Source: Skeletonema tropicum (taxonomy: Eukaryota > Bacillariophyta > Thalassiosirophyceae > Thalassiosirales > Thalassiosiraceae). From it: a DNA stretch of 64,000 nucleotides. The notes under the pieces were generated by a model that saw only the letters and a list, made by a program, of their open reading frames with translations, was not told the origin of the DNA and did not search any database. Positions 41,583-52,428 of the stretch are shown one piece after another. Position numbers and translations under genes: made by a program. The DNA is taken from NCBI GenBank assembly GCA_037178625.1, contig CM074133.1:2728001-2792000 (forward strand), given 5' to 3'. The stretch's first letter is position 1. Each line of letters begins with the position of its first letter.

Positions 41583-42659
41583 ATGATGAACTTCTTTCAT
41601 GCAATCGGATGCTTCATTATCTTCTCATTGGTTTGTATCTTCTCAGTTTGCCAAGAAGCAACAGCCGATGGCGCCGCTCAGAAGTGGTCACCTCGAAATA
41701 AGTATTGGGAACACATTCTAAAAGAGCAATCCGGGCTGAAAGATGGCCACGAGGAGCACTTTGACGACATACAAAGTTGTATGATGGCTGCATTGCCCGA
41801 AACTAATGACTTAGTGGTACCAACAATAGTGGACACGTTGACAGATAGCCAGAACCGTACAATATTGGTCGAAATTGCGAATGCCATCTCTCCGTCTCAA
41901 GTTGAGTCAGTCAAACAACTTGCAGCATGCACAACAACCTACTTTCCAGAATCTCGCTTTGAGCATCGTGGTTTTGAAGGAACTGATGGAGGCGGTAACG
42001 ACTGCACATTTCTTAATATCTTACTGCAAATATTCTTGCCTGACGTGTTTGAGAATGTGGTCAATATTGCTGAATTGGCATACAAGGAAGCCGGGTGGGG
42101 CGAAAAGTTACAGCTACTGCCACCAAATAAATGCGGCCTACGCACCACAGAGTATCTCAGTTACAATGAGTTCAAACGATTAGGTGTCCATATGGACGCA
42201 GGGAGTTTGTTTACTGCCTTGTTCGCGTTATCCGACCCTAAGCTGTATCAAGGGGGAGAATTTTATATCCTACCAAGGGACGAACCAGACGATCGACTGT
42301 ACTACTTTAAACCACGACAGTATTCTGCAGTGGTATTCTTATCTGAAACAGATCATGGCGTGACAGACCTTGAGGGCCCCAGAGAGATGTTCGCGAATGA
42401 GTTTTGGGTATACGATGATGCTCCGTGGGATTCATCGCCAAGGGCAGAGAATGCATACATGGATGTATTTGTCCAGAGAGCCGTGGAAACATTAGATCAC
42501 ACAGTTGATTATTACAAATGGGAAGACTTGACTGATCTTTGGCCTTATGGAGAAGAAATAGAGGAATTCGATTGGTATGATAGTGGTCATGGGTTTTATG
42601 AAGATGAAGGAGATGAGCTGAATGCCAACGAGGATGAATTCTACGAACATGAGTTGTAA
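41583..42659 (+). CDS. Secretory-pathway 2OG-Fe(II) dioxygenase (prolyl-4-hydroxylase-like)
   Basis: The protein has 358 residues. The start at 41583 (MMNFFHAIGCFIIFSLVCIF) gives a signal peptide or anchor. The catalytic double-stranded beta-helix has the metal motif HxD (RLGVHMDAGSLFTALFALSD), strand GGEFYIL, and the distal His in FLSETDHGV with a following Arg in GPREMF. Such enzymes oxidise protein side chains, often proline or lysine, using Fe(II), O2 and 2-oxoglutarate. Paired Cys (CGLRTTEYLS, NDCTFLN) fit an oxidising compartment. The C-terminus is very acidic. Substrate specificity is not readable from the sequence. Confidence 0.75.
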   Translation: MMNFFHAIGCFIIFSLVCIFSVCQEATADGAAQKWSPRNKYWEHILKEQSGLKDGHEEHFDDIQSCMMAALPETNDLVVPTIVDTLTDSQNRTILVEIANAISPSQVESVKQLAACTTTYFPESRFEHRGFEGTDGGGNDCTFLNILLQIFLPDVFENVVNIAELAYKEAGWGEKLQLLPPNKCGLRTTEYLSYNEFKRLGVHMDAGSLFTALFALSDPKLYQGGEFYILPRDEPDDRLYYFKPRQYSAVVFLSETDHGVTDLEGPREMFANEFWVYDDAPWDSSPRAENAYMDVFVQRAVETLDHTVDYYKWEDLTDLWPYGEEIEEFDWYDSGHGFYEDEGDELNANEDEFYEHEL

Positions 42660-43248
42660 CTTTGCGTATTCAGTGTTGTTTCTTATGTATGACAAGAGGT
42701 TCGCGAAAGGTTTCTCTAGAAAAGATCATGTCAATATTATGTGCCCATGTGTTGTACAATCAGCATCTAAATCAAAAATATAGATAAAGGATTAACTCGC
42801 CCCAAACCATGTACAAACATGCCTAGCTCATTGCGCATGGAGTTCTAGCGTGGTACTTACAATTAAGGGCGTTTGAGCAGCTCTGAAACAGAAGAGCATT
42901 GTAGTGGTGGTGTGATGTGTCTAACTGGCAGGCCACAAGTTACATGGACTAATTATTCGCCTCTATATCAAGGAGATGAAATGACTGCAGTTGAATGTGG
43001 ATATGCATATCAAGCCAAATTGAACCTCATTACATCATTTTCGCAGTCACAGCATCGTCGCGATTCGTATGGGCGGTGCTACTGTACTGCTATGATATCC
43101 TACAAGACTAAACCATAAAATGGATCATAAACATTGTATGAAGCAGCGCGTGTAAGTCAACTACGAGGTTGTAGTTCGTCAATATCGATGTAAGAAAAAT
43201 GGAAAGCAATTTTAGATAGCACTTTTTGTTTTGTCCATACAATTGGTC
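42660..43248. other. Intergenic region before the satellite
   Basis: No supported gene is present. An 81-codon frame at 42873-43118 lacks motifs. Confidence 0.35.
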
Positions 43249-46200
43249 CATCCTGCCATATCATATTTATCGTCGCCAATTTGCGCAGGAGACGCTTCCA
43301 ATGGCCCATTGTACTCAACGGCGATACCATATGATGACTTTAGAACTGCTCAGATGGCTAGCGTGCTTGGAAGTGATGCTACATCCTCGTAGCTGATGTG
43401 AGAGGTCCAGTGTGGGCTGGCCAGCAGCACCACATCCTACCAAATCGTATCTACCGCCGTCAGTATGGGCATGAGCCGCTTCTAGTGGTCCATTATACTC
43501 CATAGCGAAACTACACAAGCCCATTTGTACCGCTCAGACGGCTATGGTAGCGTCCGTAAAAGCGATGCTACATCCTCGTAGCTGATGTGAGAGGTCCAGT
43601 GTGGGCTGGCCAGCAGCACCACATCCTACCAAATCGTATCTACCGCCGTCAGTATGGGCATGAGCCGCTTCTAGTGGTCCATTATACTCCATAGCGAAAT
43701 TACACAAGCCCATTTGTACCGCTCAGACGGCTATGGTAGCGTCCGTAAAAGCGATGCTACATCCTCGTAGCTGATGTGAGAGGTCCAGATTGGGCTTGGG
43801 CTGGCCAGCAGCACCACATCCTACCAAATCGTATCTATCGCCGTCAGTATGGGCATGAGCCGCTTCTAGTGGCCCATTCTAGTCGGCGGTGATACTAGAC
43901 AGGCTCATTTGTACCGCTCAGACGACTAGCGCATGTAGAAGCGATGATACAACCTCGTAGCTGATGTGAGAGGTCCAGTGTGGGCTGGCCAGCAGCACCA
44001 CATCCTACCAAATCGTATCTATCGCCGTCAGTATGGGCATGAGCCGCTTCTAGTGGTCCATTCTAGTCGGCGGTGATACTAGACAAGCTCATTTGTACCG
44101 CTCAGACGACTAGCGCATGTAGAAGCGATGATACAACCTCGTAGCTGATTTGAGAGGTCCAGTGTGGGCTGGCCAGCAGCACCACATCCCACCAAATCGT
44201 ATCTATCGCCATCAGTATGGGCATGAGCCGCTTCTAGTGGCCCACTATACTCCATAGCGAAACTACACAAGCTCATTTGTACCGCTCAGACGACTAGCGC
44301 ATGTAGAAGCGATGATACAACCTCGTAGCTGATTTGAGAGGTCCAGTGTGGGCTGGCCAGCAGCACCACATCCTACCATATCGTATCTATCGCCGTCAGT
44401 ATGGGCATGAGCCGCTTCTAGTGGCCCATTTTACTCAACGGCGATACGATACAGGCACATTAGCACTGCTCAGACAGCTGCCGTGCGTAAAAGCGATGCT
44501 ACAGTCTCATAGCTGATGTGAGAGGTCCAGTGTGGGCTGGCCAGCAGCACCACATCCTACCAAATCGTATCTATCGCCGTCAGTATGGGCATGAGCCGCT
44601 TCTAGTGGCCCATTCTAGTCGGCGGTGATATTAGACAAGCTCATTTGTACCGCTCAGACGACTAGCGTCCGTAGAAGCGATGATACATCCTCGTATGGTA
44701 GCTGATTTGAGAGGTCCAGTTTGGGCTTGGGCTGGCCAGCAGCACCACATCCTACCAAATCGTATCTATCGCCGTCAGTATGGGCATGAGCCGATTCTAG
44801 TGGCCCATTCTAGTCGGCGGTGATATTAGACAAGCTCATTTGTACCGCTCAGACGGCTATGGTAGCGTCCGTAGAAGCGATGATACAACCTCGTAGCTGA
44901 TGTGAGAGGTCCAGTGGCCAGTGTGGGCTTGTGCTGGCCAGCAGCACCACATCCTACCAAATCGTATCTATTGCCGTCAGTATGGGCATGAGCCGCTTCT
45001 AGTGGCCCATTCTAGTCGGCGGTGATATTAGACAAGCTCATTTGTACCGCTCAGACGACTAGCGCATGTAGAAGCGATGATACAACCTCGTAGCTGATAT
45101 GAGAGGTCCCTGGCCAGCAGCACCAATCCTACCAAATCGTATCTATTGCCGTCAGTATGGGCATGAGCCGCTTCTAGTGGCCCATTCTAGTCGGCGGTGA
45201 CGATACTAAACAAGCTCATTTGTACCGCTCAGACGAACGCAAGCGATGCTACAACCTCGTAGCTGATGTGAGAGGTCCAGTTTGGGCTTGGGCTGGCCAG
45301 CAGCACCACATCCTACCAAATTGTATCTATCGCCGTCAGTATGGGCATGAGCCGCTTCTAGTGGCCCATTCTAGTCGGTGACGATACTAAACAAGCTCAT
45401 TTGTACCGCTCAGACGACTAGCGTCCGTAGAAGCGATGCTACAACCTCGTAGCTGATATGAGAGGTCCAGTTTGGGCTTGGGCTGGCCAGCAGCACCACA
45501 TCCTACCAAATCGTATCTATCGCCGTCAGTATGGGCATGAGCCGCTTCTAGTGGCCCATTCTAGTCGGCGGTGATATTAGACAAGCTCATTTGTACCGCT
45601 CAGACGACTAGCGTCCGTAGAAGCGATGATACAACCTCGTAGCTGATGTGAGAGGTCCAGTGGCCAGTGTGGGCTTGGGCTGGCCAGCAGCACCACATCC
45701 TACCAAATCGTATCTATTGCCGTCAGTATGGGCATGAGCCGCTTCTAGTGGCCCATTCTAGTCGGCGGTGATATTAGACAAGCTCATTTGTACCGCTCAG
45801 ACGACTAGCGCATGTAGAAGCGATGCTACAACCTCGTAGCTGATATGAGAGGTCCCTGGCCAGCAGCACCAATCCTACCAAATCGTATCTATTGCCGTCA
45901 GTATGGGCATGAGCCGCTTCTAGTGGCCCATTCTAGTCGGCGGTGACGATACTAAACAAGCTCATTTGTACCGCTCAGACGAACGCAAGCGATGCTACAA
46001 CCTCGTAGCTGATGTGAGAGGTCCAGTTTGGGCTTGGGCTGGCCAGCAGGACCACATCCTACCAAATTGTATCTATCGCCGTCAGTATGGGCATGAGCCG
46101 CTTCTAGTGGCCCATTCTAGTCGGTGATGATACTTAACAAGCTCATTTGTACCGCTCAGACGGCTAGCGTCCGTAGAAGCGATGCTACAACCTCGTAGCT

Positions 46201-46680
46201 GATGTGAGAGGTCCAGATTGGGCTTGGGCTGGCCAGCAGCACCACATCCTACCAAATCGTATCTATCGCCGTCAGTATGGGCATGAACCGCTTCTAGTGG
46301 CCCATTCTAGTCGGCGGTGATATTAGACAAGCTCTTTTGTACCGCTCAGACGGCTAGCGTCCGTAGAAGCGATGATACAACATCGTAGCTTATGTGAGAG
46401 GTCCAGTGTGGGCTTGCTGGCTGTGCTTCATCCTGCCATATGTATTTATCGTTGTCAATTTGCGCAGGAGCCACTTCTAAATGGGCCATTTCACTCGGGG
46501 GTGATGTTATATTATAACATTAGCTGTGTACATTCGGATTGCTTACGTAGAAGCGATGATACAACCTCGTAGCTGATGTGAGAGGTCCAGTGTTGGCCTG
46601 CCAGCTGCACCACATTCTATCATATCGTATCTATCGTCATCTACATGCACATGAGCGGCTTTTTGAGGCTCGTTCCTTTT
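43249..46680. repeat. Satellite array, about 18 units of 166-200 bases
   Basis: Each unit carries CTCGTAGCTGATGTGAGAGG, then GGGCTGGCCAGCAGCACCAC, CAAATCGTATCTATCGCCGT, GGGCATGAGCCGCTTCTAGT and TCATTTGTACCGCTCAGACG. Unit starts lie at 43386, 43575, 43764, 43954, 44138, 44322 and on to about 46572. Interior units are homogenised, while the first and last are diverged and share a variant with CAATTTGCGCAGGAG. Units starting near 44890-45447 recur as a block near 45637-46192, a higher-order period of about 746 bases. No coding capacity persists across units. Confidence 0.95.
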
Positions 46681-47189
46681 GATGTGGATATTGATGAAGC
46701 GTATCAATGAATATTTGTAATAGTATTTACGCAATTTGTACTGCTTGTGCCAGCTGGGCATTTATTTCCATATACCTTTGATGCTGTAGCATTTTAGGTT
46801 ACCATACCTGTGAAGTGCCAAGTGGCATTTTCACCAGCTTCATATGTAAACCTTTGGTGCGAAGAATTGTTCACATACAGCGGTATTTGGCTTAGAAGGG
46901 TGCTGGCTGAGCATCAAAGTCAAATATTACAACATCGTATTGTCCACAGCAAAGATGGATGAAGGTCGAGATTTGATAGTATTAAGTAAATGTGTTCGTG
47001 TTTCCCGCATTAGATATGTCAATAGGAGTACCTAACCATTGGTGTAAAAAGTGCAAAGTGTAGGTCATTGTTTACGCAGTACTATTTGCATTTCGCCATT
47101 ATCTTGTGCACCATGAGCTACCGTTTCTATCTTTTAGCCCATAGCTAGCATAGCACGAGCACAGGTTGTTTACAGTGGAAGAAATCTTA
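46681..47189. other. Intergenic region after the satellite
   Basis: No supported gene. It presumably contains the promoter of the SGNH gene. Confidence 0.4.
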
Positions 47190-49091
47190 ATGGTGACGAC
47201 CAATGGGCGCAGGGCCAGCAACCGGTCCTTTCCCTTGCCCTCTACAATAATTTCGAAATGCATTCTTGGTTTCATTCTATCATCGTGGATCGGTTGCCTC
47301 TATTTCATGTCATCTTTCATCAGCTGCTCTCAACAAAATGATACAATTGACACTTCAGATCTACTGATTCGCTCCACAATTGCAAACGAAGCAGTACTGC
47401 CGGCACAATCAACATGCCAAGCAGAGTACAATCGGATAGTTTCGCAGCAAACTCCCGGTCTCACACCGCAAGATTTATTGCGGTCACGCGCATTGATAGG
47501 TAATCAATACCGCCTTGAGAAGTTAATGGGAAAATTATCATCAGGCGAGCGTCCAGTGGTAGCTGTTGTTGCTGGAGGTAGTATCTCGCTAGGACATGGC
47601 TTAGCAAACCCTGACCAGCATCGATACTCTAATCGGTTAGAAAATTGGATGAATGAAATGTATCCGCTGTCGCCGGAACCAAGAACAGATCAAGACAACA
47701 ACAACAACGCAGAACAGAGACACAAAGTTGTAAATGTTGCATCTCATGGTGCAGATAGCTGTTCTATGGCAAAGCGTCTCAATGTAATGTATTCAGACCT
47801 GGCTTCCAAACTACCATCAACTTCTGATGAGCCAGATTTGATCATACTTGAGTTTGCAGTCAACGATTACGAGGGCCAAGATCACTTAGTGCAAGTACGG
47901 TATCAAGCATCTGTGTTCTTTGATGGCTTCATGGATATCACACTTTGCAGCGAGGTAGTCATCTATTCATTGCTCAAGCGCTACAAAAACACTGCAATAG
48001 TGTTTCTAGAAATGCAAACTGCTATACTTCCGAGAAAGACGGGAGCATTGCTTCATCTTGGTGTTGCTACACATTATCAGATTCCTGTCATTAGTTATGC
48101 TGAGACATTATTTCATGGTTTCGCCGAGTTGATACGCAAGTTGGAAAGGATGGACCCGATATCGTACTCGTTTCACCCATCTGAGTTGGTGTTTGGCAGT
48201 AAAGACAATAATGTGACAACATCAGCCTTGTTTCCGTATCCACATGGGTGCTCGCCATGTCAACCTCAGAATATTATATCACAATTTCGCCACGGAGGTT
48301 GTAAATCAATTTGCACATTTGTCGAGAGAAGCAACATTGTCAATGATAGAAAATTAAAGTGCAAATCAAATGACATACAATCTGGAAGGAAGGAGTGTTT
48401 TGTACCATACCTCGCACCGGATGCTGTACATCCTAGTGCAGTCGGTCATGGCATTGTCACGGATTTGTTGGTTCATGCACTGGCATCAGCTCAGCGTAAC
48501 TTATGCGAAGGCGAAGGCTCTTCATATCAAAATGAATTACCCATGACAACTTTCGTAGCCAAAACAACCAAAGAGCTGGAAGTTCGGGGCGACTTTTTAG
48601 TCGTTAACGATGTTGCCAGGATTTTCTCACGATGGGATCAACTCAAGCCAGTTGGGAAACCCCAAGGATTCAAAAGGTACGCCGACGATTCGCTAAAACA
48701 GAGACCTGGCTGGATTGCGACAGATCCTTCCGGTGGAAGCAAAATAAGTTTTCCAATTGATCTACCTCCCAGTGAGTGTTATGTTGTTTATGTCGCGATA
48801 TTGAAATCGTACGCTGGAATGGGAACAATGATGGTAGAAGTTAGAGATTATGGTAACAAGAAGAGTGATGGCAAACCTCCCAAGCATTCAACACAGAAAA
48901 AAGTCGATGGCTTGTGGGAGTCACCTATATCAGTGTGGAACGATGTTCAAATAACTGACGATAACATTGCTGGGTGTACTGGCTACTGTGAAGTTGATAT
49001 CACGACTGACCCAACAGTAAGTGGGAGGGATGGCAACAAGGTCAAGATTCTGACTGTATCAGCACGGAGGTGCTCTAGTGGGCAAAATTAA
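47190..49091 (+). CDS. Type II membrane SGNH/GDSL-like hydrolase
   Basis: The protein has 633 residues in one exon. A short cytosolic N-terminus and one membrane anchor (ISKCILGFILSSWIGCLYFM) suggest a Golgi or secretory type II protein. The SGNH blocks appear in order: VAVVAGGSISLGHG (Ser), VNVASHGADSCSM (Gly), LIILEFAVNDYEG (Asn) and YLAPDAVHPSAVGHG (Asp-x-x-His). This spacing fits an esterase or polysaccharide O-acetyl-type enzyme. A Cys-rich insert (HGCSPCQPQ, GGCKSICTF) precedes the last block. A C-terminal beta-rich region of about 180 residues follows and could bind carbohydrate. The start at 47190 is the first in-frame ATG. Confidence 0.8.
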   Translation: MVTTNGRRASNRSFPLPSTIISKCILGFILSSWIGCLYFMSSFISCSQQNDTIDTSDLLIRSTIANEAVLPAQSTCQAEYNRIVSQQTPGLTPQDLLRSRALIGNQYRLEKLMGKLSSGERPVVAVVAGGSISLGHGLANPDQHRYSNRLENWMNEMYPLSPEPRTDQDNNNNAEQRHKVVNVASHGADSCSMAKRLNVMYSDLASKLPSTSDEPDLIILEFAVNDYEGQDHLVQVRYQASVFFDGFMDITLCSEVVIYSLLKRYKNTAIVFLEMQTAILPRKTGALLHLGVATHYQIPVISYAETLFHGFAELIRKLERMDPISYSFHPSELVFGSKDNNVTTSALFPYPHGCSPCQPQNIISQFRHGGCKSICTFVERSNIVNDRKLKCKSNDIQSGRKECFVPYLAPDAVHPSAVGHGIVTDLLVHALASAQRNLCEGEGSSYQNELPMTTFVAKTTKELEVRGDFLVVNDVARIFSRWDQLKPVGKPQGFKRYADDSLKQRPGWIATDPSGGSKISFPIDLPPSECYVVYVAILKSYAGMGTMMVEVRDYGNKKSDGKPPKHSTQKKVDGLWESPISVWNDVQITDDNIAGCTGYCEVDITTDPTVSGRDGNKVKILTVSARRCSSGQN

Positions 49092-49119
49092 TTTCATTAC
49101 TTTCTTGACTATCTTCAGT

Positions 49120-50571
49120 TTACGCAACTTGAGCATTAGCCATACCATTCACAGCTTTACACTGCCCAGCACTAGTGGCACTCTTTGCTCCCTTCCAATT
49201 CACCATACCATTCTCATCAGTCTTAAGATCAGGTGCCAATGCCTGAAACATCTTCTTCTTTGCCACCTTGTTCTGGGCCTCGGGCTCGCCGTCATAGCCC
49301 TCGAAGGTGACACGTTCACCAATCTTGGCTCCCGGTGGTGGGACGGCAAATTCGACAGCAGTATGATCCGCATTAGATGCACAAAGTACCATACCATGAC
49401 TAGGAAATCCAACCAAGTTCATTGGCTTCAAATTGCACAATACCAATACATCACGATTTTGCATCTCTTCAAGTTTGTAAAATGGTCTCAAGCCGGAAGC
49501 AATCTGTCTAGGCTTGTCTTCTCCAACATCAATCTCCTCACAATATAGTTTATCAGCAGTTTCATGCTCCCATGCCTTGATAATTTTACCCACACGAATG
49601 TCAAGTGCCGAAATATTCAGTTCAGCAGCTGGGGCAGCACCACCACCGCCCTTCTTGGGATTGTCCTTCTTCTTTGCAGCCTTTGCAGCATTCTTGGCAG
49701 CCTTTTTATCCGCTGCAGCCTTCTTTTGTTCATCAGTAAGTCCTCCTCCACCACCTCCAGCATTTGATGGTGCAGTAGCTGTTGCTTTACCAGGTTTGGC
49801 ACCCCCCGCCTTCGATGCCGCAGACGTTGCAGCAGCTGCAGCAGCAACAACACTCTCATCTTCCTCCCCATAAAAGAACAATGGCAACGGTCGCGGTTTG
49901 GGATTCAACCCTTTGGGAATCACAGCAGCCGGTACCTTCGAATAGGCTGCATTCTTCGCAGCAACAATCTTCAATTCGTCCAATGTAGTCCCACACTGTT
50001 CCAACCAACGACGTGTATTATTGAATCCATTCACACTTGCCTCCAACGCCTCTCCAGAAATCTTCCCAACAATCGCCAAATACAAATCAAAATCCGCCAC
50101 AGTCGGCGCGGAACTTGGAACTAAGAAACTTCTACTTGCCAAATAATCATTCAATTGTCCAATCAGTACCGAGGCATCATCGACACTTCCCTGACGGGTG
50201 GAGTCGGCCACACTCATCCAACTGGAGATACCCGCCATGGCAATTGCGGAAGTAGGACTTGCCCCCGCGAAACTGGTGGCAGAGTGACCTCCGAGAAAAC
50301 AAAGCGGAGAAGATCCAATTGTATCAAGAGCATTGTGTAATGCTAATCCACAGAGGGAACGCAAGATGGCATTCCGATGGGTGAGGAGTGCGGAGGATGA
50401 TGAGGAACTGTCGGAGGCACCGATGGAGAGGGATAAATCGGAGCCCTTTTTGGTTATGACGACCTTGGTTTGGTAGGGTGGGGCGATGCTCGCGATGAGG
50501 GCGAGGAGTGGGTCGGACGCCAGGATTGGTGCCGAGACTGTGAGTGTTACTAGGGCGGATTGGGCCTCCAT
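49120..50571 (-). CDS. tRNA-binding cofactor, Arc1/AIMP1-like (GST-C-like + EMAPII/tRNA_bind domain)
   Basis: The protein has 483 residues. The N-terminal half resembles the GST-C-like scaffold of synthetase cofactors (LIGQLNDYLASRSFLVPSSA, PTVADFDLYLAIVGK). A Lys/Ala-rich linker follows (KKAAADKKAAKNAAKAAKKK). The C-terminal tRNA_bind OB-fold shows LDIRVGKIIKAWEHETADKL, YCEEIDVGEDKPRQIASGLR, VLCNLKPMNLVGFPSHGMVL and PPPGAKIGERV. Such proteins bind tRNA and deliver it to aminoacyl-tRNA synthetases in the cytosol. The start at 50571 (MEAQSALVTL) is the first in-frame ATG. It converges on the SGNH gene with only 28 bases between the stops. Confidence 0.88.
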   Translation of the reverse strand: MEAQSALVTLTVSAPILASDPLLALIASIAPPYQTKVVITKKGSDLSLSIGASDSSSSSSALLTHRNAILRSLCGLALHNALDTIGSSPLCFLGGHSATSFAGASPTSAIAMAGISSWMSVADSTRQGSVDDASVLIGQLNDYLASRSFLVPSSAPTVADFDLYLAIVGKISGEALEASVNGFNNTRRWLEQCGTTLDELKIVAAKNAAYSKVPAAVIPKGLNPKPRPLPLFFYGEEDESVVAAAAAATSAASKAGGAKPGKATATAPSNAGGGGGGLTDEQKKAAADKKAAKNAAKAAKKKDNPKKGGGGAAPAAELNISALDIRVGKIIKAWEHETADKLYCEEIDVGEDKPRQIASGLRPFYKLEEMQNRDVLVLCNLKPMNLVGFPSHGMVLCASNADHTAVEFAVPPPGAKIGERVTFEGYDGEPEAQNKVAKKKMFQALAPDLKTDENGMVNWKGAKSATSAGQCKAVNGMANAQVA

Positions 50572-51042
50572 GGTGGATGTATTTTTATGTGGTTGTCGTC
50601 CGTCGCGGGTCGAGTCGAGATTTCCCGCCAAAATTTAAGTCGTACTCTCCATCCGCCTCCTCCTCAGCGGCCTCCATCCTTCCTGATTATGGGGATGAGC
50701 AGGGAAGTAATGCGTACTGATCTTCGATGGTGCACTGTGGAGAACGGTGGCACTGCAGCGTTAGGAGGATGGACCACTCGATATGTGGTGCTTAAACTTG
50801 CATTTCAGTTCTTGGAGTGAAAAGATGTCTCATCATTACTTTTACGTATTATATTTTGAACAATGTTGAGTCTGCAAGGCCCAAGCACCCAAAGTCATGA
50901 TATGCATCTGAATTATATGCATTTGTCTTAACTTCCAATGTGAAAAGTGTGACTAAAATGAGGGTACAATAGTTCTCATGTAAAAGAATTACGCTTGAAC
51001 ACTACCCCCATTGTTCATTCCATTTCAGTTGGCATAAGTATA
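50572..51042. other. Intergenic region
   Basis: A 43-codon ATG frame at about 50689-50820 has no motif. Nothing else is seen. Confidence 0.35.
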
Positions 51043-52017
51043 TCAGACAAGTGATTGATTCCTCACCACATACTGAACTTCTTCTTCTTTTTCTTTATTT
51101 GACGACAGTGAAGCACGATATCTTCGATACTCTCCATCAGTCGACCACTTCTCATAATCTTGCGCAAGATTGCGTGCAAAATTGGCCTGTATATATTTCA
51201 GACTCAGTTTCATCGCTGCATTACCTGTCCGTTCTACTATAAACTTGGGAATTGAACTGAATGGACGTGGTACATCGACGTCAACGTCAATGGATGTTGT
51301 TACGGTAATGCTGCTGCTGCTGCAGTCCGTTTCATCAATTGATAAAGTATCCTCTCTATTTCTAAATCGAAACTTGTTCTTTCTACTACCTCCAACTTCA
51401 ATATCAGACTCATCTTCAGCACTTTGTACATTATCTGCAACTGTGACCAACCTTTGCTCATCATACCAAGTCAATTCACACCGAACCCGAAAATCGAACC
51501 GTTCATTCAATCTAGTCTTTTCAATAAATGACGATCCACGTAAAAAACAATGATCCGAGACTATGACAACCTTATCCTCCATCGGTTGAACTGTGCACAG
51601 AACCACTGGTTGCAATGTCAAATTGAAGAATGTAATTTCTGGAACTACCAATTCAAATTCTTCACCATTGTCTGAAAAAGAAGATGATGTAGCGTTTTTG
51701 TTGTCAAGTTTGGTCAAGCTGCTTCCAAGAGGCATTTCTATCAAGACGTATTGTTCTACTGGTAATCGCATGTAGTTGGAGAGAGTAACATCATCATCAT
51801 CACTCCTATCAGTATTCGATGATTGGAATGATGGAGGTGAAACCACCGTGGCTGTCGACTTGCCCTCCACGGAAACCTTGGTATCTTTAATTCGTTGCGG
51901 AGCAACTGCAGAGAATCCGAGTGTATTACTGGGTAGAAGTAATAGTATAGCCGTGAGCGACAATGTTGTGAACAGTACCATCATTCGATGGAAGATTATT
52001 TGATGTCGGAATGACAT
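51043..52017 (-). CDS. Plastid-targeted DUF1997 family protein
   Basis: The protein has 324 residues in one exon. The N-terminus is a signal peptide (MMVLFTTLSLTAILLLLPSN) followed by GFSAVAP, a diatom plastid-targeting cleavage motif. The mature part matches the cyanobacterial and plastid DUF1997 pattern: YMRLPVEQYVLIEMP, EFELVVPEITFFNLTLQPVV and LNERFDFRVRCELTWYD. The C-terminal region (FIVERTGNAAMKLSLKYIQA) resembles the family's lipid-binding-like end. Function is unknown, and the family is largely restricted to oxygenic phototrophs. An acidic spacer at about residues 200-230 is unusual. It is divergent from the phosphatase gene, with about 410 bases between starts. Confidence 0.85.
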   Translation of the reverse strand: MSFRHQIIFHRMMVLFTTLSLTAILLLLPSNTLGFSAVAPQRIKDTKVSVEGKSTATVVSPPSFQSSNTDRSDDDDVTLSNYMRLPVEQYVLIEMPLGSSLTKLDNKNATSSSFSDNGEEFELVVPEITFFNLTLQPVVLCTVQPMEDKVVIVSDHCFLRGSSFIEKTRLNERFDFRVRCELTWYDEQRLVTVADNVQSAEDESDIEVGGSRKNKFRFRNREDTLSIDETDCSSSSITVTTSIDVDVDVPRPFSSIPKFIVERTGNAAMKLSLKYIQANFARNLAQDYEKWSTDGEYRRYRASLSSNKEKEEEVQYVVRNQSLV

Positions 52018-52428
52018 CCTATCCTATCTGATGTATTTTTCTGTTTTTCTGGCACAGCTATTCAGCTTATACTTTTACTGGAGCGTCTCTGCTACCTCCA
52101 AAGAATACTGACAACTTTCGGCAATTGAATGTATAAACTAATACTATCAACTGGCGCAACCATCCTCTTTGGAAGCAGCACAAATAACACCGACCAACTA
52201 TGTTGTACAAAAAATGATGGACCAAACCCGTAACTGTATGGTCGGGGCACGGCGCATCGATCGCCATTTTCATTTGAATTTTTTGAAAACGTGCCCCCTA
52301 TGATCTCGGATTTTCGGTTCGATCGATTCTGAAATCATCGCACATAATGACCGACCAAGACGTTGCCGAAGACTCTGTGGTATGCAGCTCGACACTACAG
52401 AATCAAATAATATAATACAACAAAAACC
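52018..52428. promoter_or_regulatory. Divergent promoter region between DUF1997 and phosphatase genes
   Basis: It lies between two outward-facing start codons. I see no clear TATA box or other recognised motif. Confidence 0.35.

Noticed and set aside
43315..44516. Short open frames inside the satellite
   Set aside because: They do not persist through neighbouring units, so there is no selection on coding.
43249..46680. CRISPR-like array
   Set aside because: Whole units of about 188 bases are homogenised with no unique spacers, and the host is eukaryotic. It is a satellite.
49514..49873. Plus-strand frame with Pro and Ala runs
   Set aside because: It is the antisense of the Lys/Ala linker of the tRNA-binding protein gene.
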